A DNA stretch of 64,000 bases from Porpolomopsis calyptriformis. Lineage: Eukaryota > Basidiomycota > Agaricomycetes > Agaricales > Hygrophoraceae. The notes beneath the pieces were generated by a model, which saw nothing but the letters and a program-made list of their open reading frames with translations, made no database searches and was not told where the DNA came from. Location of the stretch: the NCBI GenBank assembly GCA_951640195.1, contig OX621172.1:1364001-1428000 (forward strand), written 5' to 3'. The position numbers and the translations under genes were made by a program. Every line of letters begins with the position of its first letter. The stretch's first letter is position 1. Positions 30,900 through 41,591 of the stretch are shown in pieces.

Positions 30900-33287
30900 A
30901 TCAATACATACGAAGAACCTATACCTAAACATAAACAGCATATCCAAACTAGAGAATCTTCAAATGATGTAGAATTTGAACAAGTTGTTTGCGGTAGACC
31001 TAAAAATGATCACATCACATATTATCCAGAGCACCCCAAATCTAGTCTGGTCCAATGTGTAATGCGAACTATTGGACACAATAATTTACCTAATTTTATA
31101 GGATGCTTTTTTCCAAGGTGGGATGAAAAGGAGACTTATGCATTTTATTACATGAATATGCTTTTACTCCTCAAACCATAGCGGAACATCGAGGCTGATA
31201 TTAAGTTACTGTGGCAATCATGGGAGACAGCTTTCAATGAATTTATTTCCATTGCTCCTCGAAAGTACCAAACAACTCTCTCCAGAATTCAGTACTTCCA
31301 TGATTGCGAAACTGCTGCCAAAAATAACACTGCCAGAAACAAATTAATAGAAGTTACCAATAACAGACAACTGCATAATAGTGATGACAATGAATTACAA
31401 CTCTCACAGGATGTCATCAGGGATGAAGAATATTTCCTCACAGAGGAAGGACTCACAGATGTAGTAGCAACCACTGTTTCACCATGAGAAATGCTACATG
31501 GACGGCTCACTATAGCATCAGTGAAAAGAGCGCATATATTTCCTGATGATCTTCACTACTGGAATGTAGGTCCAGTGTAGGTAGCAAATGCTACAGGAGG
31601 TGATCTACAATGATTACTTACCTGGAAATCTCAAATAAAAAAAGATGTGGTTGAACAAAATACAATTAACTTACCCCACATCAAGGATGAAGGTAGCATC
31701 ACAATATTCAAGTCCATAGACACTAACGTGGAAGTATCCATTATTATGGCAAATAATAATTTGACTGAAAAACCTAATTCAGAATCTGCATTACCACCGG
31801 TCGATGTCTCACAACTTACCAGTGATCAATCAAGAGTATACCAAATCATACATTAGCATCTTGAGCAAATGCTCTCAGGTAAATTACTACTACCTCTTCA
31901 CATGATAATGTATGGAGAAGGGGGAACTAGAAAATCCAGAGTTATACAAACAGTTACTGAAACATTCAATCAAAAAAATGTTTTGTACATGCTTATAAAA
32001 GCTACATATATAGGTATCACAGCATCATTAGTTGATGGAAAAATGACACATTCCATTAGTCAAATTTAACTTCGTTCTACAACAATAATGAGCAATGAAA
32101 CAAAAACCAAATTGCAAGCATTTTAGCATTGCGCATTATACCTAATCATTGACGAATATTCCATGCTATCTAAAACCTTTCTGGCTCATCTCTCCCATAA
32201 TATTGCAATTGGTACAGCTGAAACTGGTCATCTAATTAATAATTCATTTGGAGGAATCAATGTGATTTTATGTGGAGACTTATATCAATTTCTGCCTGTT
32301 ACATTGTCTATCCGAGAAGCACTATTCCATCCTACTGATCCCCTAGATTCTGTTGAATCACACTTAGGTAGTGCCATCTACAAAGAATTCAGTATTGTTG
32401 TTATCCTAAAAGAACAACATTGCGTAACTGACACTGTCTGGAAGGAATTTTTACATCACCTTAGGAAAGAGAATGTACAAGAGGACCACATACGTATGTT
32501 AAAGAAACAATTAATTGGAAATCCTGAGTCAATTCCTCTTGATTTCAATTTACCTTGGAATGAGGCAGCATTAGTGATGCCACAATATGCAGTCAGAACA
32601 CAATGGAACACTGTTGCCCTAAGGAAATGGTGTTGAGATTCAAAAGAGCATTTATACATATGCAACATGGAAGACACCTTCAAAGGCCAACCATTATTGC
32701 TAACAGAAAAATATGTACTTGCCATATGAGTCAAACAAGAAGGATAAAGAAAAAGAAAAAACTTACTGCCAAAATTGGAATTAGCGATAGGCATGAAGGT
32801 GATGGTTACAAGCAACATTGAAACCAATCTCGATATCACAAATGGAGCATGCAGAGAAATAGTTGATATGATTTTGCATCCAGAGGAACCTCCGATTAAA
32901 GATGGTCCTATTGTTGAATTAACTCACCTACCCTTGTATATCCTTGTGAAGCTAAAACATACTCGAGTCAAAAAATTAGATGGTCTCAAAGAATCTGTCA
33001 TTCCTGTTGAACCTGCTTTGATGAAATTCCAGATCAAAATCAAAGGATCCCAAAAGAAAACCATAACAAGAACCATTTGTCGAAAACAATTCCCCATAAC
33101 CGCAGCATATGCATTCACAGATTATCAGTCACAAGGACAAATGATTCCATACATCATTATAGACATTGTGAAACTGCCAACTGGAACTCTCACTCTGTTC
33201 AACTTATACATCACACTTTTATGGAGTGCTAGTTGTTCTACTATTTGTCTACTTTGCAATTTCGATGAAGCTATATGCAAGCAATAA
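30900..33287 (+). pseudogene. Helitron Rep C-terminus and Pif1-type helicase, Walker A mutated
   Basis: The readings include CFFPRWDEKETYAFYYM, then the helicase: Walker A as YGEGGTRKSRV (codon AGA at 31929-31931 where GGA is expected, G to A), Walker B IIDEYSML, GDLYQFLPV, and the C-terminal IGMKVMVTSNIETNLDITNG and TDYQSQGQMIPYIIIDI. The order matches Helitron Pif1 helicases, which unwind DNA during transposition. Numerous stops are present, for example TAG at 31854 and TAA at 32067. Confidence 0.8.
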
Positions 33288-34355
33288 CATTCACTAGCTC
33301 TTCTGTCAGAAGATGACTGGTTAGAAGAATTGAACAGACTCATGAAAATATAGTGGGAGAAAATGAGTAGATAGCACAGGTTTATAGCACATATTACACA
33401 TATCACATGATGAAACACATGATTAATTCAGGAACAATTAATAAAAAAGTCAGAAAATACTTTCATTTTGCTGACGGAGAAACCTTGCAAGCAAGGTAAT
33501 ATAATTGTACTTTGCACATGACTTGATGATGTAATTTGCATTTATATTGGTGTATAGAACAAAACAGCTCTAGCTCACCCAATTCCTCATGGATTAACAT
33601 GAAAATTGAGATCTGAGGTCTCACCACTATTACCTATGTGCAAATGCTATCTATTAGTGCCACTTTAACCAATTAAAATATGAGGTTTTAGGCTGTTTTA
33701 GGAGTAAAATATCTATAATGCTTGTAATAATAGGGAAATTGGAGTTGTAATAATGTAGACACCTGCTTATATAGATTTTCTAGGTGCTCAAATATTTTCA
33801 GAATTTGTAAAATGATTTTGGAGTTGTGGTAGCTATTATATTGAATATTTAACTGTATATCTTTATTAGTATATAAAGCAGACAGTAGATAGACTTATAA
33901 TAAGTCCATTGTAAGAATTCAGAGAATCTTATAATAGTTGGTGTTGCAGGGTACTATATAATAGCTATTGATAGGGAAGTGAGTGTGGTAAGCTTTCCTA
34001 TTGATAAGTGAGTGTAGTGAGCTTTCCTATTGATAAGTGAGTTAGACTAGTAAAACTGTCTATAATTCTGATAGAGAACTATGTAGAAATAGATTTAGGA
34101 TATTTTGTAGTCAGATTATAGGCACCTAACCTATAATAGGATATTGAAGTAGGGAGCTTGTAGATGAGCAACTTAATTGAAGGAATGATTTCCTGGTGTA
34201 CTGTGTATAATCTGATGGGGAATCTACCCCATCATATAATACTATATATACATGAGGTCAGTGGCAGTGCTACTTAGCATGTGGCTACTAAGCTTATTAC
34301 GCTAGTGGTACAGGAGAACATATGCAATACATATGTGATATTGCACAATATCTAA
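33288..34355. other. AT-rich DNA, no gene
   Basis: Includes a short perfect inverted repeat at 33483-33498 and a local direct repeat 'gtgagctttcctattgataagtga' (about 33986-34042, two copies). I see no protein signal or element ends. Confidence 0.4.
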
Positions 34356-34918
34356 TGATGCAATGTGGAGCCATCTGAGCTCTAGAATCTGCCCTGAGAG
34401 AAGATGGGAGGCACAATAGAAAGGAGCTATCAAAGAAATCATAAAAATCGAAGAAATAGAAGAAATCAGAAAATCAGAGCACTCTCTAGAGTGCTAGAGG
34501 CAGTTGAAGAGGCTCAAACATAAAGGGCTAGACATGGGACAATGGAATCTATCTTCCTTCTCTATGATACAAACATATCTACAAGTAAATATATCTGTGA
34601 AAACAAAGATCCCTTTATATGCTATATAGTAAAGGGATGAGACTTCTGAACAAAGCTACCAGTGAAAGGGTCAATGGAAATGATGAAAATATACACAATG
34701 GATGTCTGGCTATCAGATGCATCCTTTGATATAAGCTGTGATCACAAATTGAAGGATCAAAGAATTCCAAGAAATTTGGAGAATTTGGAGATAAATCGCT
34801 GGATAGGAAGCCAAATTGTGTAGTCGAGGACATTGTGGCAGTGTAGTAGACATCTGGAGGATCACGTAGATATATGGAACATATCCTCCAGAGCTCAGAG
34901 GACTAAGGGGTCATATCA
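34356..34918 (+). repeat. TGATGC-type LTR-like element, copy 3 (uninterrupted), TSD CTAA
   Basis: This 563-bp element begins TGATGCAATGTGG and ends GGGGTCATATCA, with exact CTAA duplicates at 34352-34355 and 34919-34922. It serves as the unfilled reference for copy 2 (4233-5803). It is noncoding, with TG...CA ends and a 4-bp duplication, so it is best read as a solo LTR. Confidence 0.8.
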
Positions 34919-34922
34919 CTAA

Positions 34923-36097
34923 GTCAGCCAAAATTAGCTCCCAAATATTCTAACAAACTATTCTACAGAATGCCAGACTATTTATACAATAGCTTATGGT
35001 CTATAAGCTATGAGCTGTTGGATTTTTGAAAGCCTATAGCAGAAATACCTTATTAATTATGCAATATATGTGTATATGATTCATAAGCATAGTCTATACT
35101 ATTGGCATAAATAGCTTATAGTATGCACAGACTAAAAGCTATTGTATAAATACTCTATATTCCATAGAGTAGTTCTCTATCAGAATTGCAGACAGTTTTA
35201 CCAGATCAACTACTTTGTTGATAAGAAGCCTCACCAGCTCAACTTCCTATCTCTATCATAGTACCCTGCAATACCAACAGAGAACTTCCCTCTCAAATTC
35301 TCACATAAGCTATTTATACTAATAGTATAGACTATACTTATGAATTATATATATACATATGGTGCAATTGATAAGGCATTATCACAATGGGTTCCTAAAT
35401 CCCAACATCTATTTCTTTTGTTAACACCCCTAATCAGTAGTCTGCCAACTCTTTAAACCCTGTGCCTAGAGCCTGAAGTGAAACCCTTTGACCAATCCAA
35501 GACTGCTATCTAACACCCTCACTTAGCAGGATCACTCAGTCAGCAAATTGAACACAACTGTAATTTAAGTAACTGCTTTTGATCTCTATACAATTTAGGA
35601 TAATCTCCAGCTTGAATGAATAAAAACCATCCAGTTTTGAGTGAGATATTGAGTGATCTTTATTTTAGGGTGCTGAATGAGCAGCATGTGACATCATGTG
35701 CCTGATGTGACAGTGGTCCTGCCAAGTCCATCAAAAAGGCCAGAAAATGCCATGACAGCATCCAGAAAAAGTAGTAAATAAATATAGTCTGTCACATGGC
35801 AAAATGTAGCCTCCCACATGGGCTAAGCAGCTCACTCTTGTGTTATATTATAGATACAAATTACATCAGTGTCAAGTCACATGCAAAGTACAATAATTAA
35901 TTTACTTTTGTAAAATCTTGGAGTGTATTCAGTATCAGTTTTCTGCATAGCAACCCTAGCCAAGAAAAAAAATGAAATGTATTTTTTTTATTTTTAATAA
36001 GAGGCCTATTTTGCAATATCTGTCTCAATCTTGAATTGTAATTTGAGATTGTAATACTCCTATAAAAATTTAATATACAGTTGAAATTCTCATAATG
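34923..36097. other. AT-rich DNA, no gene
   Basis: Contains partial palindromes built on 'tatgaattatata' and 'ctataagctat' words around 34990-35350. I see no coding signal. The minus-strand frame at 35897-36112 lacks any recognisable motif. Confidence 0.4.
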
Positions 36098-36255
36098 CCA
36101 CCTGACTGACACTGCTTATATACCTAACAAGAATAGAACTCTAACCTATTATATTATTCTAATTAGAATGATTGATAGTGATTTCACTACACCAGTTGCT
36201 CCAGCAATCAGCTATTTCTAATTGCCCTATAGGTCTAATCCACTTAGTGTTATAA
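36098..36255 (-). repeat. SINE-like repeat, copy 1
   Basis: This is shared with 37690-37850 over ~150 bp. On the minus strand it has an A-box-like TGGTGTAGTGAAATCA and, about 45 nt later, a B-box-like AGAGTTCTATTC. The spacing is right for a tRNA-derived RNA polymerase III promoter. No poly-A tail or target duplication was identified. Confidence 0.45.
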
Positions 36256-37012
36256 TCTAGTTGATATTGAGATAGTTTTACTTCAGGCACTCTATCCTAG
36301 ATGATGATAAGAGTCTCAGGTCCTAGTATTAGGGGTAGCTAATAAAGAATTAGACTCAAAGTCTGAGTACAACTAACTACTGGTTTATATACTAACTATA
36401 TTACTGCAGATAAGTTAGTATTATATGAGGTTTATATGTGACAAGTAAGAGATAAGTATGATAGGGGACTTGGAGTATGTGAAGAGTAGAAATATAAGTA
36501 GTGAGAAATGAAAGGTATCTTACTTATACTAAATGAAAAAGAAAAGTCTATAGGGAATCCTAAGCAAGATAAGTGGTGTCTAACTAAGGAATATGATAAA
36601 GTATAGATGAGAAAGGAAAAATTGAGACTGTGACACACACCTCACTTTTTGAGAAATTTAACCCAAATTTCAGACTTGGGCTGTTATGATAAGTCTCTTG
36701 TTTAGTTATTATTTCCTTTCTATGTGCCAATTCTCTTCACTATTATTTTTGATACCACTATTGTTATACTGTCACAATGTGACCATTACCCAACCAGTCA
36801 AGTCACAATTACAAGTGTGACATTTGTCACTCTTTCTTATCTTTCTTATCTTATCTTTTACACTTAATCATTGCTTACACAATTGTTCCATGGATTGATT
36901 ATGTAATCACATATTCAGACTCAGCTAGGGTAAATATAGGCAGCTCAGAATTGCTTGTACTTTTCTAGGTTAAACTACAACTTGGACTTGCTAACTTCCT
37001 GGTTTGCATTGG
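36256..37012. other. AT-rich DNA, possibly a decayed LTR
   Basis: CTTATC repeats at 36836-36856 and a 'gtcacaatgtgacc' palindrome near 36773 resemble LTR sequence. This lies downstream, in the minus sense, of the ORF3-like fragment, where a D-family 3' LTR would be expected. The ends could not be placed. Confidence 0.35.
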
Positions 37013-37600
37013 CTAAAACCCACATTGGACCTCCCAGAGTGAAGACCTGAGTCCTGCTTCACACCTAACATGGGCAATATTAGTTATTTCAGTCCCTGAG
37101 GCCTGGGTCTGGATTTCCTCAGTAGTTAAGGCCTCTTCAATAGCCACTGAAGGGGAAGCTATAGGTCTATCTTCCAAAGTTGGCTCAATAGGGGGAACAA
37201 TAGTGACATTGTCATCATCTAGATATTCCAAATCAAGATTGATAGGGTGTTCAACTGAACTCCCATATTCAATGAGGGTCTCCCTTATGGTAAGATCCTA
37301 ATGAGTCAAATGTTCTGCAGCTTAGCAATCCTCTAATATCCTAGAGAGGAGGGCACAGGTGGTGATATTTCCATAATCTATCCAATTTCACTTCTTTTCA
37401 TTCTAGAGCCTCCAAAACTTGAGCTCTAGGGTATCATATCTAGCTCTCCAGCTATTAGCACACTTCTTCTCTGCAACCAATTCCACTTTCACCATTACCA
37501 ACTATACATATAACTCACAATTCCATTAGCTGATACTGTTAGAGTGGACTGTGAGGTGAGAGATAGTGACACTAGGATCTTTTGGGGGTGGGGTTTGTTT
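37013..37600 (-). pseudogene. Fragment of D-family accessory ORF3, third copy
   Basis: The minus reading LELKFWRL...NWIDYGNITTCA, then IRETLIEYGSSVEHPINLDLEYLDDDNVTIV and ALTTEEIQTQASGTE aligns with ORF3 of E (6223-6969) and D (61282-62013). Stops replace Gln/Trp-type codons. No chromodomain is visible next to it: the neighbouring sequence at 37690 is the SINE-like repeat. Confidence 0.6.
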
Positions 37601-37689
37601 ATTTTCCAAGAAATCAGCAGTAGTAGCATAGGGTTGTTAGCATAATTGTCTATAAATAGGGATAGCAGTGGAGGGACTAGGAGTGAGGG

Positions 37690-37850
37690 CACCTGACTGT
37701 CACTACTTATGTACCTAACTAGAATAGAACTCTAACCTATCACATCATTCTAGTTAGAATAACTGATGGTGATTTCGCTGCATCAGGGATTGCTCCAGCA
37801 ATCAGCTGTTCCTAACTGCTTTATACATCTGATCCCTTAGTCTATAAGTG
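37690..37850 (-). repeat. SINE-like repeat, copy 2
   Basis: This copy matches 36098-36255 from 'cacctgactg' to 'ccttagt'. It keeps the B-box-like AGAGTTCTATTC and a mutated A-box (CTGATGCAGCGAAATCA). It is a second member of the same short repeat family. Confidence 0.45.
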
Positions 37851-38120
37851 GATACAGGCTGTGAGTCTCTTGGCAGAGTTCAACAGCAGCAGGAATACCC
37901 ATTCCCACCCCCATGTGACCTTATTGAGTGTTCAACTGGGTAGGAATACCCATTCCTGACCCCTCTAAGGGTTTGTACTTGTTGTTGGCAACAATGAGCA
38001 CACTCATCTCAGTGAATATAGCACCCAGGACACCCAGGTTTCTTCCCACTACATTTGATTAAGGTACTAACATTGTACACAAAGACAACTACATAATTGA
38101 AGACAAATTACTACTAGCAG
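37851..38120. other. No gene seen
   Basis: Contains a local repeat 'aggaatacccattcc(c/t)' at about 37891-37953. Nothing else is evident. Confidence 0.35.
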
Positions 38121-38506
38121 TTTCACCATTAGGGCTAGCAGAGGGGGCTGAGCAGATTGCCTTCTTATATAGTTTGTAGATGAGTTTACTAGAAGCCATG
38201 CATACTTAGTTGCTACTAATTCTTGCAGCTAGTTTATTAGCATCTAGTTGAATCCATCTGCAAGTTCCCTCATTGAGAGCTACAAGGAGATGCAAAACCT
38301 CTGTGTATTCACCAACCTTCACAGGATTGCAGACCTTGCCTTCTAGCCACCCAACTAATGCAACACCAAGTATCTCAACAATCTTCTATTCATAGTTGTT
38401 ATAGTTTATGAGGGCATAAACAGCAATCTTCTCCCTTTGTAAAATCTGGTCTGTGGTGAATTAGCAATATAGATGGAAAGACAATCTCAAACTCAACCAA
38501 GTCCAT
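38121..38506 (-). pseudogene. Fragment of a repeat-associated ORF of unknown function
   Basis: The minus reading includes KIAVYALINYNNYE, KIVEILGVALVGWLEGKV and LLVALNEGTCRWIQLDANK. This 'Y...IV..LGV.LVGW....NP...L..L...L..G.C.W' pattern occurs in hypothetical proteins repeated across mushroom genomes, as I remember them. I cannot name it. It is interrupted by element C at 38507. Confidence 0.35.
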
Positions 38507-38843
38507 TGTTACGATGCATCCAAGTTTTCATTTTTATCTTATTGCAACCCATCTAATCTTATCTTATCTATCCACCACCTTCCTTTCTTACTTGTTGATT
38601 AGAGGGATTACTGCCATTGGTTAGTGATGACACCATCTGCAGTTGCACAGCAGCTGAGTCAGCCATTCCATGGATCATTGTTGAGTCAGAGAATTCAAAC
38701 TCAGAGTAGATAAGTAGCGTAGTCAGAGTTTGTACTCCTTAGTTTCAATCTAAACAAAGAAACCCCCCTCTAGCCTTTGGTTGGAGTCTTAGTTCTTTCC
38801 ATTGAGCCCATTAAGCTGACCGGGAGATCCCTGTACCTTAACA
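38507..38843 (+). repeat. 5' LTR of element C
   Basis: This 337-bp LTR begins TGTTACGATG and ends CCTTAACA. It carries CTTATC motifs (38534-38570), a TATA-like TAGATAAG near 38706, and AGTTTCAATCT at 38741-38751, which pairs with the PBS. TCCAT (38502-38506) would be the left target duplicate. Confidence 0.8.
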
Positions 38844-38845
38844 GA

Positions 38846-38856
38846 AGATTGAAACT
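38846..38856 (+). promoter_or_regulatory. Self-priming PBS of element C
   Basis: AGATTGAAACT, two bases after the LTR end, is the exact 11-nt complement of AGTTTCAATCT in the LTR (38741-38751). It has the same arrangement as A, B and D. Confidence 0.75.
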
Positions 38857-39116
38857 CTCCTCCCCCTCTGCTTTTCTCTGCAACAGTCCCTGGACAAGAT
38901 TCATCTGATTGTCTCCACTACTGTGTTAGCCAAGCGATTTCCTTGGAATCCCAACCCAGACCCCCCCTGCAAGACTATCCTCTTTCATTTGGAAAACTAC
39001 AGGAGACTCCTTGATATCCCCACACAGTATTCAACTCAACCACCACTCTAGCCTCACACTCTCCATCACCGCCTCCACCCTATGCCCTCATTAATCTAGA
39101 ACCCTACCAGGCCTCA

Positions 39117-39416
39117 ATGTCCAAGCTTATTAGCAATGAACATCTGATTGCTGCAGCTATATTAGACTTGTCACCACTCAAGCTTGATTCCCTCACGGAA
39201 CAGCTCAACCCATTGGCTGACGAATTCTCTGAACCCAACCTCGCCCCATCCCCACCTTTGTCCCCTTTGTCATCCTCATCTGAGGAATCTTTTGATACTG
39301 CCCTGTCCTCTCCAATTGAAGATCCATCTGACCCAGCAACACTCCTTGAAGTAGAGCCAGTCGTCCACCTCCAAGTTCGCGTTCACATCCACTGTCCTCA
39401 TCGTCTCACAGAATGA
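39117..39416 (+). pseudogene. ORF0 of element C, truncated
   Basis: This frame of 99 codons starts MSKLISNEHLIAAAILDL. It parallels the LISYSEQQAVDALDIE...LEFSHLAF region of ORF0 in A and B and then a Ser-rich part (SPLSSSSEESFDTALSS). It ends early in VEPVVHLQVRVHIHC relative to B. The function is unknown. Confidence 0.6.
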
Positions 39417-39512
39417 GCTATCGTCCCCATCATTTTCATCTTTCAACAATGTGGAACCTGTCAGAAATCCCAAACCCAACACCCTGCGCCATCTGAACAC
39501 ACTCATTTCACG

Positions 39513-39676
39513 CACCTTTGGATAATGTCATATCATCTTGCACAATCCGAGTGTACTCATCCTGTGCACCTTTGGATGATGTCATATCATCTTGTGCAAT
39601 CCAAGTGTACTTGTCCTGTGGCACCTTTGGATGATGTCATATCATCTTGCGCGATCCAAGCATACTTGTCCTGTGC
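39513..39676 (+). repeat. Tandem repeat, ~54 bp x 3, inside element C
   Basis: The unit begins CACCTTTGGAT(A/G)ATGTC and ends ATCCTGTG or similar. Three adjacent copies (39513-39566, 39567-39620, 39621-39676) differ at a few bases, one having an extra G. A related partial sequence (gcgccatctga) flanks both sides. It lies between ORF0 and gag and is absent from A and B. Confidence 0.75.
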
Positions 39677-40462
39677 ACTAAACCAAGATCTACTGATCGG
39701 ATTCATTCTGAAATTGGTTCGTTGGAATCCTAAAGCCGTGCGCCATCTGAGTGCACTCGACTGGCACACTCTGAGCCACTCCACCATTCAGACCATCCAT
39801 AATGGTCCCTTTCTTCCCTTTCTACTTTTTATCCCATACATTCTGTTAGAATCCCCTTTGAAGGCTATATTGTAGATGACTTCCCCTTTTACATACAAGG
39901 TCCTTATGATCCTTAGATGTTCGTTCCTCTTAGTCCTTCATAAAATCCCTTTATTTGCTACGCATATATAACATATGCATTTTATAGTAGACTACTCTAG
40001 TTTTGACTTACTTGTCTACATACTGTGGTTCTGCCTCAAATCCAATAGCTTCTTTGGAACACTTGTCAACCCTGATTGTGTCATGTTAGGCCCAGAGAAC
40101 CCCCTTGGAACCTCGGTCCTGACAGAACCCAAGATATATGAGAAGTCCATCTTGTACTCGATTACTGAACCACCACATCTCGTCCATCGTGAAGACCCTT
40201 GTATAACGCTTCGGAACCCAAAGAGGAACTTGAGTACGAAGATGCGCCTGAGGATCAACTTGAGATCCACTCACCCTTCTTGTCGCAACTCCTTCCTCCT
40301 CTTCTACCCTCCATTTCTTCACTCGAATCTGGGTCCTCCACCCTTCTATCCTGGGCTCCAACCTCATTCTCTTTCTTAGGTCTTAGACCTCGATGAACTC
40401 CTCCACCAGTTAAATTACCTCTCTCATGACCTACCCTTAAGGGAAAGCAATGGATCATCTCC
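39677..40462. other. Element C leader between ORF0 and gag, degraded
   Basis: No clean frame. Antisense Gly/Arg-rich readings here are shadows. Weak similarity to the A/B region upstream of gag is expected but I could not align it base by base. Confidence 0.35.
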
Positions 40463-41591
40463 ATGGAATTTGAACCTGAACCTGAACCTTCAGACTTGCC
40501 TCCTTCTGCCCCATCTTCTCTCTCCTCAAGAAAACCAAGTCCTTCTCCTCGAGAGCCACCTGCTCCCCTCCCTGACGTAGATCCAAACCTGAATCTGGAT
40601 CTGAATCCCCCAACACCATCTCCTCTATCTCCAAACAGTCCCCTACCTGCTCCACCTATAACTACTCCTGTCACAAGCAAAATCAAGCTTGCCAAACCTG
40701 GCACCTTTAATAGCGACCCCAAGGCCTACCGAGATTGGTACTGCCAGGTTATCATATTCTTACCTGGTTGAGGTTTTACCAATGCCATGGAACGCGCCCT
40801 TGTCACCCTCTCCTACATGAAGGAAGGAACCACTGCTATCTGGGCCCAGCAGTTTGTTGACAATTTCCTTGACCAGACTGATACTCAAGGCAATGCCATC
40901 CCCTTTCCTTCTTGGGCAAATTTCAAGCTTGGTCTTGATAGAAGTTTCAAGGACACTGCCTCGGAGCAACATGCATGAGAAGAGATCGAGACTATGATGC
41001 AAGGATTGTCCCCCATCGTGGAATATCTTGTCAAGTATAAAATGAAGGTAAAACTCGCTGGCCTTGGCTGTCAGGATAAAGAAAAAATCTGAATCTTTGA
41101 GAAGAACATTCATCATGATATCATTCACCAAATGTATCTTAACCCTCCTCTCCCCACAACTTGGTCTGATTACATTGAGAAGGCCCTGGCCGTTGGACAG
41201 CTCTACGAATGGTTCCATCAACAGGAACAAGCTTGTCGTCCCACTACCTCCTCTCCACGATTCATACCCCAGACCTTCCCATCTTGTTCTCAGGCTCAGT
41301 CCCCTGAAGATCATTGTGTCCCCACTGGGATTATCCATGGCAGTCAAGGAAAGCCCATAGATGTTGACAAGACATGTCAGGTCCACCGTTACTTCAACTG
41401 TGGAGAGATCAGACACTTCCGATGAGATTGTCCCAAGGAGAAGGCTGCAGTGACCGTCCATGCCCTCTTCTATGACATGACTACCTCAGAACTTGATAAG
41501 CTAAAGAACCTCCTTTCCGCAGAGGAGCACAGCTTAGCAAATGACCCCCCCCACTCTCGAAGATGAATCGGATTATGTCGATGGTCAATGA
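40463..41591 (+). pseudogene. gag: Gag of element C
   Basis: The reading starts MEFEPEPEPSDLPPSAPSS. It continues Pro-rich, then IKLAKPGTFNSDPKAYRDW, TLSYMKEGTTAIWAQQFVD and a zinc knuckle reading YFNCGEIRHFR-stop-DC, with the first Cys replaced by Tyr (TGT to TAT type). Stops follow FLPG, SEQHA and DKEKI. A C8 homopolymer at 41545-41552 shifts the frame before DYVDGQ and TGA (41589-41591). Confidence 0.8.

Larger units (their letters stand above)
27478..33287 (+). mobile_element. Decayed autonomous Helitron (Rep-helicase type)
   Basis: A single plus-strand RepHel reading is broken by many stops. It contains, in order, a Cys-rich N-terminal domain, a Helitron-like N-terminal domain, a HUH Rep nuclease and a Pif1-type helicase. 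The element is much more AT-rich than Ty3 elements A and B and the exchanger gene. I could not fix either terminus. An ACCTTGC/GCAAGGT hairpin at 33483-33498 could belong to the 3' end, but no CTRR follows it at the usual distance. Confidence 0.8.

Noticed and set aside
33483..33498. Helitron 3' hairpin and terminus
   Set aside because: The inverted repeat is clear but no CTRR follows within the normal 10-12 nt, so I did not call an element end.
39513..39676. CRISPR-like array
   Set aside because: Units are directly adjacent without spacers, there are no cas genes, and the setting is a fungal retrotransposon. It is an ordinary tandem repeat.
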